A DNA stretch of 31,452 bases from Parvibaculum sp049303435 (GTDB taxonomy: Bacteria; Pseudomonadota; Alphaproteobacteria; Parvibaculales; Parvibaculaceae). The stretch lies in NCBI GenBank assembly GCA_049303435.1, contig JBAQNC010000150.1, positions 1-31,452 of the forward strand, read 5' to 3'. Below, piece by piece: positions 1 through 7,760 of the stretch. The notes under the pieces were generated by a model. It had not been told where the DNA came from, did no database searches, and worked only from the letters and a program-made list of their open reading frames with translations. Position 1 is the first letter of the stretch, and every line of letters starts with the position of its first letter. The position numbers and the translations under genes are program-made.

Positions 1-819
1 TCGCTTGACGGCGTGCTCTCGACCAATATGGATGCGCTTGCCATTCCCTCCGTCGGCGGCGTCGATACGACAGCGATCATCGTTGGCGACTATTCCAACG
101 GCAATGATGCAATCCTCCTGAAGGACAAGGACAAGCTTGCCGACATCAAGGGCCAGAAGGTCAATCTCGTCGAGCTTTCCGTTTCGCATTACCTCATGGC
201 CCGCGCGCTTGAAACCGTCGGCATGAGCGAAAAGGATGTCGAGGTCGTCAATACGTCGGACGCCGACATGATTGCCGCCTGGAAGACGCCGGACGTGACG
301 GCGATGGTCACCTGGAACCCGATGGTTGCCACCATTCTCGAGAATTCGAATGCGCACAACGTCTTCGATTCAAGTTCCATCCCCGGCGAAATTCAGGATT
401 GCCTGGTCGCTAACACGCAGACGCTGAAAGACAATCCCGATTTCGGCAAGGCGATGGTCGGCATCTGGTTCGATACGCTGAAGCTCATGCAGTCGGGCAC
501 GCCGGAAGCCAAAGCCATGCGTGAATCAATGGCCAAGGCCTCGGGCACGGATCTGGCCGGTTTCGAAGGCCAGCTCAAGACCACCAAGATGTTCTGGACG
601 CCCACTGAAATGGTCGCCTTCACCGACGGCGATCTTGTGCCTGCCATGGACAAGGTGCGTCACTTCCTCTTCGAGCATGGTCTGCTTGGCGACAATGCGC
701 CGTCCGCCGATGTGGTCGGTATCGAATTTGCCGATGGCAAGATCATTGGCGATCCGAAGAACGTGAAGTTCCGTTTCTCCGACGAGTACATGAAACTCGC
801 CGAAGAAGGAAAACTCTGA
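1..819 (+). CDS. ABC transporter periplasmic substrate-binding protein, guanidine/urea-carboxylase operon (5' partial)
   Basis: The frame is open to the left edge (codons Ser-Leu-Asp-Gly precede the first possible GTG at 13), so the N-terminus and any signal peptide lie outside the window; 272 residues are visible. The fold resembles the NMT1/SsuA/TauA-type periplasmic solute-binding proteins, for example the stretch SVGGVDTTAIIVGDYSNGND followed by a domain containing VTWNPMV. Its position directly upstream of a matching permease and ATPase and of the DUF1989/carboxylase genes fits the family of binding proteins found next to urea carboxylases. By family it should capture a small nitrogen compound in the periplasm. 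From the operon and the downstream riboswitch I infer guanidine rather than urea or a sulfonate, but the ligand cannot be read from the sequence. The gap to the permease gene is 41 nt. Confidence 0.85.
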   Translation, partial: SLDGVLSTNMDALAIPSVGGVDTTAIIVGDYSNGNDAILLKDKDKLADIKGQKVNLVELSVSHYLMARALETVGMSEKDVEVVNTSDADMIAAWKTPDVTAMVTWNPMVATILENSNAHNVFDSSSIPGEIQDCLVANTQTLKDNPDFGKAMVGIWFDTLKLMQSGTPEAKAMRESMAKASGTDLAGFEGQLKTTKMFWTPTEMVAFTDGDLVPAMDKVRHFLFEHGLLGDNAPSADVVGIEFADGKIIGDPKNVKFRFSDEYMKLAEEGKL

Positions 820-860
820 GCCTTCGGCCTTCCTTACTTTCCTCCTGTAACGGGTCAAAC

Positions 861-1679
861 ATGCGTCGCCTCATCAACCAGCATCCAAGCATTCTCTATC
901 GTCTGCTGCTTGCGGCCCTGCCGTTCATGCTGGTCTTCATCGCCTATGCGCTGGCGTCTCAGGCGCGTCTGGCGGTCAATCCCGCCGACAAGCTGCTGCC
1001 GGCGTGGTCGACGATCGAGGCGGCGATTGTTCGCATGGGGTTTGTGCCCGATGTCAGGTCGGGAGACTACCTGTTGCTCCTCGACACGATGGCGAGCCTG
1101 CAAAGGCTTGCCATCGGCGTCGCGGTGGCGACGGTCATCGGCGGCATTGTCGGTATCCTGCAAGGGCTCATTCCATACTTTCGCGCCCTGCTTTCCAATT
1201 TCACCGCCGTTGTGGCGATGATCCCGCCGCTTGCCATTCTGCCCATTCTCTTCATTACCTTCGGTCTCGGAGAGCTTTCCAAGGTCGTGCTGATCGTGGT
1301 CGGCATCGTGCCTTACATCGTGCGCGATCTGGCGCAGCGCACCGAAGAAATTCCGCACGAACAGATCATCAAGGCACAGACGCTGGGCGCCTCCACATGG
1401 CAGATCATCTTGCGCATCGTGTTGCCGCAGATGCTGCCGCGCCTGATCGACAGCGTGCGGTTGTCGCTCGGCGCCGCCTGGCTCTATCTCATCGCCGCCG
1501 AGGCCATCGCCTCTCAAAGCGGTCTTGGCTATCGCATCTTCCTGATGCGCCGTTATCTCGCCATGGATGTGATCCTGCCCTATGTGGCATGGATCACCCT
1601 TCTGGCTTTCACTCTCGATATTTTGTTACGCATCCTCCAGCGCGGGTTGTTCGGCTGGATGTATCGTGGTCAGGACTGA
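861..1679 (+). CDS. ABC transporter permease, SsuC/TauC-like
   Basis: A 272-residue inner-membrane permease with about six hydrophobic segments, the first at about residues 15-35. The BPD_transp_1 domain covers roughly residues 80-260, and a typical EAA-like cytoplasmic loop is seen around IIKAQTLGASTWQIILRIVL, which contacts the ATPase. The length is normal for this family. The start ATG at 861 is kept because it gives a standard short N-terminus. The gene follows the binding protein and is followed after 12 nt by the ATPase gene. It is inferred to form the membrane channel of the nitrogen-compound importer. Orthologues beside urea/guanidine carboxylases are usually annotated as nitrate/sulfonate/taurine-type permeases. 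Confidence 0.88.
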   Translation: MRRLINQHPSILYRLLLAALPFMLVFIAYALASQARLAVNPADKLLPAWSTIEAAIVRMGFVPDVRSGDYLLLLDTMASLQRLAIGVAVATVIGGIVGILQGLIPYFRALLSNFTAVVAMIPPLAILPILFITFGLGELSKVVLIVVGIVPYIVRDLAQRTEEIPHEQIIKAQTLGASTWQIILRIVLPQMLPRLIDSVRLSLGAAWLYLIAAEAIASQSGLGYRIFLMRRYLAMDVILPYVAWITLLAFTLDILLRILQRGLFGWMYRGQD

Positions 1680-1691
1680 GGATTTCAGACG

Positions 1692-2483
1692 ATGAGTAGC
1701 GTAGTTGTTGAAGACGTCTGGAAGATTTATGGTCGCCAGACCGTGCTTGAGCGGATTTCCTTCACGGTGGAGAAGAAATCCTTCATCTCGCTGGTCGGTC
1801 CCTCGGGCTGTGGCAAGTCCACCTTCCTGCGCATGCTGCTCGGCGATGAATCGCCGTCAAAGGGGCGCATTCTGGTCGATGGCGAACCGCTGGTGGACGA
1901 GCCTTCGGCCGATCGCGGCGTGGTGTTCCAGAAATATTCGGTCTTTCCGCATCTTACCTGTCTGCAGAATGTGATGCTCGGGCTGGAGCTTGGGCAATCT
2001 CCCTATTTCGGCAAGCTCTTCGGCGCGCGCCGTCGTATGGCGAAGGACCTGTCGCGCGACATGCTGAAGAATGTCGGGCTTGGCGCGGCGGAGGACAAAT
2101 ATCCCTCGGAACTTTCCGGCGGCATGCAGCAACGTCTCGCGATTGCACAGGCGCTGGTGAAGAAGCCCAAACTGCTTTTGCTCGACGAGCCTTTCGGCGC
2201 GCTCGATCCCGGCATTCGCGCCGGCGTTCACGAAACGCTGCTCCAGCTTTGGCATGAGACAGGCATGACCGTCTTTATGGTGACGCATGATCTGTCGGAA
2301 GCTTTCAAGCTCGGCACGCGCGTCATTGCCTTCGATCGTCGTCACACGCGGCCCGAGGAAATGGAAGCTTTCGGGGCGACCATCACATTCGATTTGCCGG
2401 TGGATCATCCGGCGGCGAAACCCGAGGCGGTCATGGGCGCCGCTTCGGAAGAAGTGTTTGAAGAGTTGAAGGCAGCTGTCTGA
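1692..2483 (+). CDS. ABC transporter ATP-binding protein, SsuB/TauB-like
   Basis: A 263-residue ATPase subunit that powers the importer at the cytoplasmic face. Visible motifs are Walker A GPSGCGKST (residues 36-44), Q-loop VVFQKYSVFP (about 77-86), signature LSGGMQQR (141-148), Walker B LLLLDEP (161-167) and H-loop THD (198-200), all intact. A Shine-Dalgarno (AGGA at about 1679-1682, overlapping the permease stop) precedes the ATG at 1692. The C-terminal 60 residues extend beyond the core, as in urea-carboxylase-linked ATPases. The stop at 2483 is followed by 101 nt that hold a guanidine-II-like riboswitch, so the three transporter genes are separated from the catabolic genes by a regulatory element. 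Confidence 0.92.
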   Translation: MSSVVVEDVWKIYGRQTVLERISFTVEKKSFISLVGPSGCGKSTFLRMLLGDESPSKGRILVDGEPLVDEPSADRGVVFQKYSVFPHLTCLQNVMLGLELGQSPYFGKLFGARRRMAKDLSRDMLKNVGLGAAEDKYPSELSGGMQQRLAIAQALVKKPKLLLLDEPFGALDPGIRAGVHETLLQLWHETGMTVFMVTHDLSEAFKLGTRVIAFDRRHTRPEEMEAFGATITFDLPVDHPAAKPEAVMGAASEEVFEELKAAV

Positions 2484-2498
2484 GACGATTGCCGCGCT

Positions 2499-2558
2499 CG
2501 ACGGGACGACCCGTCGGGACATCGGGCCACGCAAAGTGGCATTGCCCGGACGACCGGG
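2499..2558 (+). promoter_or_regulatory. Guanidine-II (mini-ykkC) riboswitch, tandem ACGA-loop hairpins
   Basis: Two perfect hairpins are seen. P1 is CGACGGG (2499-2505), loop ACGA (2506-2509), CCCGTCG (2510-2516). P2 is CCCGG (2545-2549), loop ACGA (2550-2553), CCGGG (2554-2558). Both contain the same octamer GGACGACC. The 28-nt linker holds a third small hairpin, GCCAC-GCAAA-GTGGC (2526-2540). A Shine-Dalgarno AGGGAG (2574-2579) and the ATG of the first DUF1989 gene (2585) follow at once. Known biology: guanidine-II riboswitches are two hairpins with ACGR loops that dock when guanidine is bound and usually turn on translation of guanidine genes. The downstream genes are the guanidine-degradation set, which makes the assignment strong. 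Not checked with a covariance model. Confidence 0.9.
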
Positions 2559-2584
2559 AGCGATGAAGAGACCAGGGAGACGAG

Positions 2585-3424
2585 ATGAACATGACATCTC
2601 AGGACAACGTAAAAGCAGATACCTATGCGGCGCAGAAGGCGCGCTATGACGAATTGTACAAGCGCGGGCGCGAAGCGCGGCGCGACTTTGCCGAAGCGCC
2701 GGGCAATCCTGCGGTCATCGACGAGGCGCTGGTGCTGAGCCGTGAGAGCCTGCCCGGCGGCTGGGGCACATCGATGGTGGTGCCGCGCGGTCAGACGCTT
2801 CGTCTCACGGCGGCTGCCGGGTGCGAAGGCGTTTCCGTCCTTCTCTTCCGTGCGGCGGAGCCGACCGAACGTCTCAATGTGGGCGACACGGTGAAGCTGC
2901 AATGGAGCGCCACGCTGCAAAGAGGCAAGCTGCTCTATTCGGACATGGGCCGCGTTCTGGCATCCATGACGGACGACACCTACGGCCATCACGACGCGCT
3001 GGCGGGCGGCTCCAATGCGGCGACCAATATCGCCAAATATGGTGACGATGGTTTGCGGCACACGCGGGGCAATTTCATCTTGCTCGCTGCCAAGCACGGG
3101 CTTTCCAAGCTTGATATTCCGCCCTGCGTCACCTTCTTTGCGCCGGTGACCGTTGATGAGGCAGGCAAATTCGCGTGGATGCCGCCTGCGGTCGCCGAGG
3201 GCGATTATGTCGATCTGCGCGCCGAGATCGACCTTCTTGTTTTTGTTTCCAATTGTCCTCATCCGCTCTCGTCCGGCGCGACTTTCGCGCCACCCTCGCT
3301 CGAGCTCATGCGCTGGCAATCGCTGGAAGCGACATCGACTGATTTCTGCCGCACGTCCTGTGAGGAAGCGCGGCGTGGGTTTGACAATACGGACGCCCTG
3401 ACGGGCTTCGTGGTGGAGGGCTGA
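2585..3424 (+). CDS. DUF1989 'urea carboxylase-associated' protein, larger subunit of a CgdAB-type carboxyguanidine deiminase
   Basis: A 279-residue cytoplasmic DUF1989 protein (often annotated as urea amidolyase-associated protein, UAAP1). Known: paired DUF1989 proteins beside urea carboxylase form the heterodimeric carboxyguanidine deiminase CgdAB, which turns carboxyguanidine into allophanate (N-carboxyurea) plus ammonia. Seen here: a charged N-terminal extension (about residues 1-50), then the DUF1989 core with GHHD (134-137), RAEIDLLVFVSNCP (212-225) and C224. The Cys found after the His-Asp motif in the partner is absent here (LAGGSNAA), suggesting that the two subunits contribute differently. 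Start ATG at 2585 has AGGGAG five bases upstream and lies behind the riboswitch. Three bases separate it from the partner gene. Which of the published names cgdA/cgdB applies was not determined. Confidence 0.88.
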   Translation: MNMTSQDNVKADTYAAQKARYDELYKRGREARRDFAEAPGNPAVIDEALVLSRESLPGGWGTSMVVPRGQTLRLTAAAGCEGVSVLLFRAAEPTERLNVGDTVKLQWSATLQRGKLLYSDMGRVLASMTDDTYGHHDALAGGSNAATNIAKYGDDGLRHTRGNFILLAAKHGLSKLDIPPCVTFFAPVTVDEAGKFAWMPPAVAEGDYVDLRAEIDLLVFVSNCPHPLSSGATFAPPSLELMRWQSLEATSTDFCRTSCEEARRGFDNTDALTGFVVEG

Positions 3425-3427
3425 GAG

Positions 3428-4054
3428 ATGAGCATCGAACGTGAACCCAATAGTGTCGTGGTCGACATGGTCGTACCGGCGACGCGCTCCTGGTCGCATC
3501 TCGTGCGCAAGGGCGAAGTCTTGCGCATCATCGACAGCGAAGGCTGTCAGGCGGTCGATACGCTTTTCTACAGTGCGGCGGATCCGGCGGAACGCTACAG
3601 CGCGCAGGATACGATCCGCGAACAGGGCTCGCCCTATATCACCACGGGCACGAAGCTTCTTTCCAACGAAGGCAACGTTATGGCGACGATCATCGCCGAC
3701 ACGTCCGGCGGGCATGACACCTCGGCGGGCGCTTGCAGCGCGGAGTCCAATACCGTGCGTTTCGGTCATGAGACGAAATTCATGCATAGCTGCCGCGATA
3801 ATTTCGTGGCAGAGCTTTCTCGCTGGGGCATGACCAAGCGCGATCTCGTCAGCAATATCAATTTCTTCATGAATGTGCCGGTGGAGCCCGATGGCACGCT
3901 TGCCATCGTCGACGGCGTGTCGAAGCCCGGAGACTATGTGGAGCTGCGCGCGGAAATGGATGTGATCTGCTTCATCTCCAATTGCCCGCAGGTCAACAAT
4001 CCCTGTAATGCGTTCAATCCCACCCCCATTCGCACAGTGATCTGGAACGGTTGA
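3428..4054 (+). CDS. DUF1989 'urea carboxylase-associated' protein, smaller subunit of a CgdAB-type carboxyguanidine deiminase
   Basis: A 208-residue DUF1989 protein, paralogous to the preceding gene along the whole core (shared 'AGxxxxTLxxSxADPxERxxxxDT', His-Asp, RAE.D and SNCP regions). It carries GGHDTSAGACS (94-104), with H96 and C103, and SNCPQVNNPC (184-193), with C186 and C193. These His/Cys residues are candidate metal or catalytic ligands, by inference. Together with its partner it should form the cytoplasmic carboxyguanidine deiminase that feeds allophanate hydrolase. The start at 3428 follows the previous stop by 3 nt with GAGAG as ribosome site, so translation is probably coupled. 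A strong hairpin (4061-4097) lies between this gene and the carboxylase gene. Confidence 0.88.
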   Translation: MSIEREPNSVVVDMVVPATRSWSHLVRKGEVLRIIDSEGCQAVDTLFYSAADPAERYSAQDTIREQGSPYITTGTKLLSNEGNVMATIIADTSGGHDTSAGACSAESNTVRFGHETKFMHSCRDNFVAELSRWGMTKRDLVSNINFFMNVPVEPDGTLAIVDGVSKPGDYVELRAEMDVICFISNCPQVNNPCNAFNPTPIRTVIWNG

Positions 4055-4060
4055 GGCCAT

Positions 4061-4097
4061 CGGCGGCGCGGCGTCACAGATGGGGCCGCGCCTGCCG
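4061..4097 (+). other. Strong GC-rich intercistronic hairpin
   Basis: The left arm CGGCGGCGCGGC (4061-4072) pairs with GCCGCGCC (4085-4092) and, after one bulged T (4093), GCCG (4094-4097): 12 base pairs with a 12-nt loop (4073-4084). No T-run follows, so it does not look like an intrinsic terminator. It sits between the second DUF1989 gene and the carboxylase gene, 11 nt before that gene's Shine-Dalgarno (4109-4112). Possible roles, all inferred, are mRNA processing or stability, or setting different expression of deiminase and carboxylase. Confidence 0.6.
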
Positions 4098-4118
4098 ACA
4101 AAGCTCATGGAGAGCAAG

Positions 4119-7100
4119 ATGTTTACGAAAGTTCTGGTGGCCAATCGCGGCGAGATTGCCTGCCGAGTGATGCGCTCCCTCAAGGCGCTGGGCGTGAAGT
4201 CAGTCGCCATCTATTCCGAGGCCGATCGCTTTGCGGCCCATGTCGATATGGCGGATGAAGCGGTCTGCGTCGGTCCGGCGAATGTGGCGGCGAGCTATCT
4301 CAATACCGAGGCGATCCTTGAGGCGATCAAGCAGACGGGCGCTGAGGCCGTGCATCCGGGTTACGGGTTTCTTTCCGAGAACCCCGATTTCGTCGCCGCG
4401 CTGGAGGCCGAAGGCGTCACCTTCATCGGTCCGTCGCCTGCTCATATGCGCGCCTTCGCGCTGAAGCATACGGCGCGCGATCTGGCTGAAAAAAGCGACG
4501 TGCCGCTGCTGCCCGGTTCGCCGCTTGTTACAGACCTTGAAGACGCCAAGGCCTGGGCCACGAAGATCGGCTATCCCGTGATGATCAAGAGCACGGCGGG
4601 CGGTGGCGGCATCGGTTTGCAGCTTTGCAAATCGGCCGACGATCTGCCGCGTCTGTTTGAAACGGTGCAGCGTCTGGCGCTCGCCAATTTCAAGGACGCA
4701 GGAATCTTCATCGAAAAATTTGTCGCCGAGGCGCGTCACATCGAGGTGCAGATATTCGGCGACGGCAGGGGCGGCGTGATTGCGCTTGGCGAACGCGATT
4801 GCTCTGCGCAGCGTCGCAACCAGAAAGTGGTCGAGGAGACGCCTGCGCCCCATCTCAGCGACGAAATGCGCGCGAAGCTTCATGAAGCGGCGGTGAAGCT
4901 CGGCCAGTCGGTGGCCTATGCTTCGGCGGGCACGGTCGAGTTCATCTATGACGCGGCGGAAGCGAAATTCTATTTCCTTGAAGTCAATACGCGGCTTCAG
5001 GTCGAGCATCCCGTGACGGAAGAAGTGACGGGTCTCGATCTCGTCGAGATGATGATCAAACAGGCGTCCGGCGATCTCGGCGACCTCAAAGCCTACGAGC
5101 GCCCCTCGGTGGGTCACGCCATCGAAGTGCGTCTTTATGCCGAAGACCCTGCGCGCAATTTTCAGCCGTCTTCGGGCCTGCTCACCCATGTCGAGTTTCC
5201 CGCGACCGCGCGTGTCGATGGCTGGATTTCGACGGGCGTCGAGGTTTCGCCTTTCTACGATCCGATGCTGGCTAAAATTATCGTCAAGGGTCGCAATCGC
5301 GCGGACGCGGTGACGAAGCTTGCCGCCGCGCTGGACGCCAGCGCCACCTATGGCATCGAGACCAATCTCGATTATCTGCGTCAGCTTGTGCGCTCGCCGT
5401 CTTTTCTGGGTGGCTCCATGCGCACCTCCACGCTCGGGCATTTCATCTTTCATCCTGCGACCATCGATGTCATCACGCCCGGCGCGCAATCGACCCTTCA
5501 GGACTATCCGGGTCGCACAGGTTATTGGGATGTCGGCGTGCCGCCGTCGGGCCCGATGGACAGTCTCGCCTTTCGGCTGGCCAACAAGATCGTCGGCAAT
5601 GCGGATGACGTTCCCGCGCTCGAAATGACGCTCAACGGTCCGACGCTCTTTTTCCGCACTGATGCTGTGATCGCGCTGACGGGCGCCGATATGGTGGCGC
5701 TGCTTGACGGCGAGATCGTCAATCACTGGCAGGCGATCAAGGTGCGTCGCGGCCAGACGCTCGAAGTCGGCGACGTCACCAGCGCTGGTCAGCGTTGTTA
5801 TCTTGCCATTCGTCACGGTTTCGATGCGCCGGAATATCTCGGCAGCCGGTCGACCTTCACGCTGGGCCGCTTCGGCGGTCACGCCACGGGCGCGCTCAAG
5901 ACGGGCGACGTGCTGCGCATCAATCGCCAAGGGGCTGTTGCCGACGCGCTTGAGACGCCCCTGCCGGAAGAACATCGGCCCGTGCTTGGCCGTCATTGGG
6001 AAATCGCGGCGCTTTACGGGCCGCATGGCGCGCCGGATTATTTCAAGGACGAGGATATCGAGACGCTTTTCAGCGCCACTTATGAAGTTCATTACAATTC
6101 GGCGCGCACGGGCGTGCGCCTCATCGGGCCCAAGCCCAAATGGGCGCGGCTCGACGGCGGCGAGGCGGGACTTCATCCCTCGAACATTCACGATAATGCC
6201 TATGCCGTCGGCACGATCGATTTCACGGGCGACATGCCGATCATTCTGGGTCCTGACGGGCCGAGCCTCGGCGGTTTTGTTTGCCCGGCGACGCTCGCCA
6301 AGGCGGAGCTCTGGAAGATCGGACAGCTGCGTCCGGGCGACAAGCTGCGCTTTCGCTATGTCGGCGAAGATGAAGCCGAGAAAATGCGCCATGACGAAGA
6401 AAGCTGGGTGCGCAACCTGCGCCGTCCGGCAGGCGCGCCGCATGTCGTGAGCCTGCCCGGCAAGGGGCAGGCGGTGCTGGGTCGCATCGCCGATCTCGAT
6501 GTGGCGGTCACCTATCGCCGCGCGGGCGACGATTATCTCCTCATCGAATATGGGCCGATGGTGCTCGACTTTGCGCTGCGCTTCCGTGCGCATGCGATGA
6601 TGGAGGCGCTGAAGAGGCGGCGTGTCGCTGGTATCATCGAAATGACGCCGGGCATCCGCTCGCTGCAAATCCATTTCGATCCGGATCGCGTCTCCATGCG
6701 CAAGCTCTTGCGCATCGTGGAAGAAAGCGAACGGGCGCTGCCTGCGACAAGCGACATCGAAGTGCCAAGCCGCATCGTGCATCTGCCCCTGTCGTGGAAC
6801 GATGAGGCGGCGCAGGAGGCGGTGCGCAAATACCAGACGCTGGTCAATCCCAAGGCGCCCTGGTGCCCCTCCAACATCGAGTTCATCCGCCGCATCAACG
6901 GGCTCGACACGATTGAGGATGTGCGTAACATCATTTTCGACGCGGATTATATGGTATTCGGTCTGGGCGATGTTTATCTCGGTGCGCCGGTCGCCACCCC
7001 GCTCGATCCGCGGCATCGTCTGGTGACGACGAAGTATAATCCGGCGCGCACATGGACGCCGGAAAATGCGGTCGGCATCGGCGGCGCCTATATGTGCGTC

Positions 7101-7760
7101 TATGGCATGGAAGGTCCCGGCGGCTATCAGCTTTTCGGGCGCACCGTGCAGATGTGGAATACATGGCGCAGCACGTCCAATTTCGAGGAAGGTTCGCCCT
7201 GGCTGTTGCGTTTTTTCGATCGCATCAAGTTCTTCGAGGTCTCGGCAGAAGAGCTGCTGGAGGCGCGTGACGCTTTTCCGCATGGCCGCTATGAGGTGAA
7301 GGTGGAAGAGGGTTCGTTCCGTCTGTCGGACTATCTCTCTTTCCTCGACAAGAACGACGGCGAGATTGCGGCCTTCCGTAAAGTTCAGCGTCAGGCCTTC
7401 GAGGAAGAGCGCCAGCGCTGGGAGGCGGCGGGGCTTTCGCTTGACGCCGCCGAACCCGATCTGCCGCCCATGATCGAGCTTGGCGACATGCCGGAAGGCG
7501 CGCGTCTTGTCGAGGCGAGCGTGCCGGGCAATGTCTGGTCTATTGTCGTTTCGGTGGGCGATGTGGTCGAAAAGGACCAGTCGCTTGTGGTGCTTGAATC
7601 CATGAAAATGGAAATCGACATGAGGGCCCCGATGAGCGGTCTCGTTCATGAGGTTCATTGCACGCCGGGCAATATGGTTCAGGCGGGACAGGCGCTTGTC
7701 ACCATCCTGCCGCATGATGATGCGGGCGTGGTGAAGGTGAGTGTGGGAGGCGCGGCATGA
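4119..7760 (+). CDS. Guanidine carboxylase (annotated family: urea carboxylase), biotin-dependent
   Basis: A 1213-residue biotin enzyme carboxylating guanidine (or urea) with ATP and bicarbonate. Domains in order: biotin carboxylase (1-445; VANRGEIACRV, HPGYGFLSENPDF, KSTAGGGGIGLQL, EVNTRLQVEHPVTEE), carboxyltransferase of the AHS2/KipA type (from about 448) and AHS1/KipI type (from about 797, with GPGGYQLFGRT), and a C-terminal biotin carrier (about 1131-1205) with ESMKMEI, biotinyl Lys about 1163. TIDFTGD contains D701; published work linked an active-site Asp (versus Asn in fungal urea enzymes) to genes that co-occur with the deiminase. I infer D701 is that site, unaligned. Start ATG 4119 was chosen over 4080 and 4107 because homology begins at MFTKVLVANRGEI and GGAG lies six bases upstream. 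The stop overlaps the next start by ATGA. Confidence 0.93.
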   Translation: MFTKVLVANRGEIACRVMRSLKALGVKSVAIYSEADRFAAHVDMADEAVCVGPANVAASYLNTEAILEAIKQTGAEAVHPGYGFLSENPDFVAALEAEGVTFIGPSPAHMRAFALKHTARDLAEKSDVPLLPGSPLVTDLEDAKAWATKIGYPVMIKSTAGGGGIGLQLCKSADDLPRLFETVQRLALANFKDAGIFIEKFVAEARHIEVQIFGDGRGGVIALGERDCSAQRRNQKVVEETPAPHLSDEMRAKLHEAAVKLGQSVAYASAGTVEFIYDAAEAKFYFLEVNTRLQVEHPVTEEVTGLDLVEMMIKQASGDLGDLKAYERPSVGHAIEVRLYAEDPARNFQPSSGLLTHVEFPATARVDGWISTGVEVSPFYDPMLAKIIVKGRNRADAVTKLAAALDASATYGIETNLDYLRQLVRSPSFLGGSMRTSTLGHFIFHPATIDVITPGAQSTLQDYPGRTGYWDVGVPPSGPMDSLAFRLANKIVGNADDVPALEMTLNGPTLFFRTDAVIALTGADMVALLDGEIVNHWQAIKVRRGQTLEVGDVTSAGQRCYLAIRHGFDAPEYLGSRSTFTLGRFGGHATGALKTGDVLRINRQGAVADALETPLPEEHRPVLGRHWEIAALYGPHGAPDYFKDEDIETLFSATYEVHYNSARTGVRLIGPKPKWARLDGGEAGLHPSNIHDNAYAVGTIDFTGDMPIILGPDGPSLGGFVCPATLAKAELWKIGQLRPGDKLRFRYVGEDEAEKMRHDEESWVRNLRRPAGAPHVVSLPGKGQAVLGRIADLDVAVTYRRAGDDYLLIEYGPMVLDFALRFRAHAMMEALKRRRVAGIIEMTPGIRSLQIHFDPDRVSMRKLLRIVEESERALPATSDIEVPSRIVHLPLSWNDEAAQEAVRKYQTLVNPKAPWCPSNIEFIRRINGLDTIEDVRNIIFDADYMVFGLGDVYLGAPVATPLDPRHRLVTTKYNPARTWTPENAVGIGGAYMCVYGMEGPGGYQLFGRTVQMWNTWRSTSNFEEGSPWLLRFFDRIKFFEVSAEELLEARDAFPHGRYEVKVEEGSFRLSDYLSFLDKNDGEIAAFRKVQRQAFEEERQRWEAAGLSLDAAEPDLPPMIELGDMPEGARLVEASVPGNVWSIVVSVGDVVEKDQSLVVLESMKMEIDMRAPMSGLVHEVHCTPGNMVQAGQALVTILPHDDAGVVKVSVGGAA

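Noticed and set aside
2563..2600. Short ATG frame just after riboswitch hairpin P2
   Set aside because: Out of frame with the DUF1989 gene, its GGGAG is only two bases from the ATG, and the gene's own AGGGAG/ATG pair is well spaced.
2405..4210. Minus-strand open frame of 601 codons over the DUF1989 genes
   Set aside because: It runs across the riboswitch and two well-supported genes and shows no family motif.
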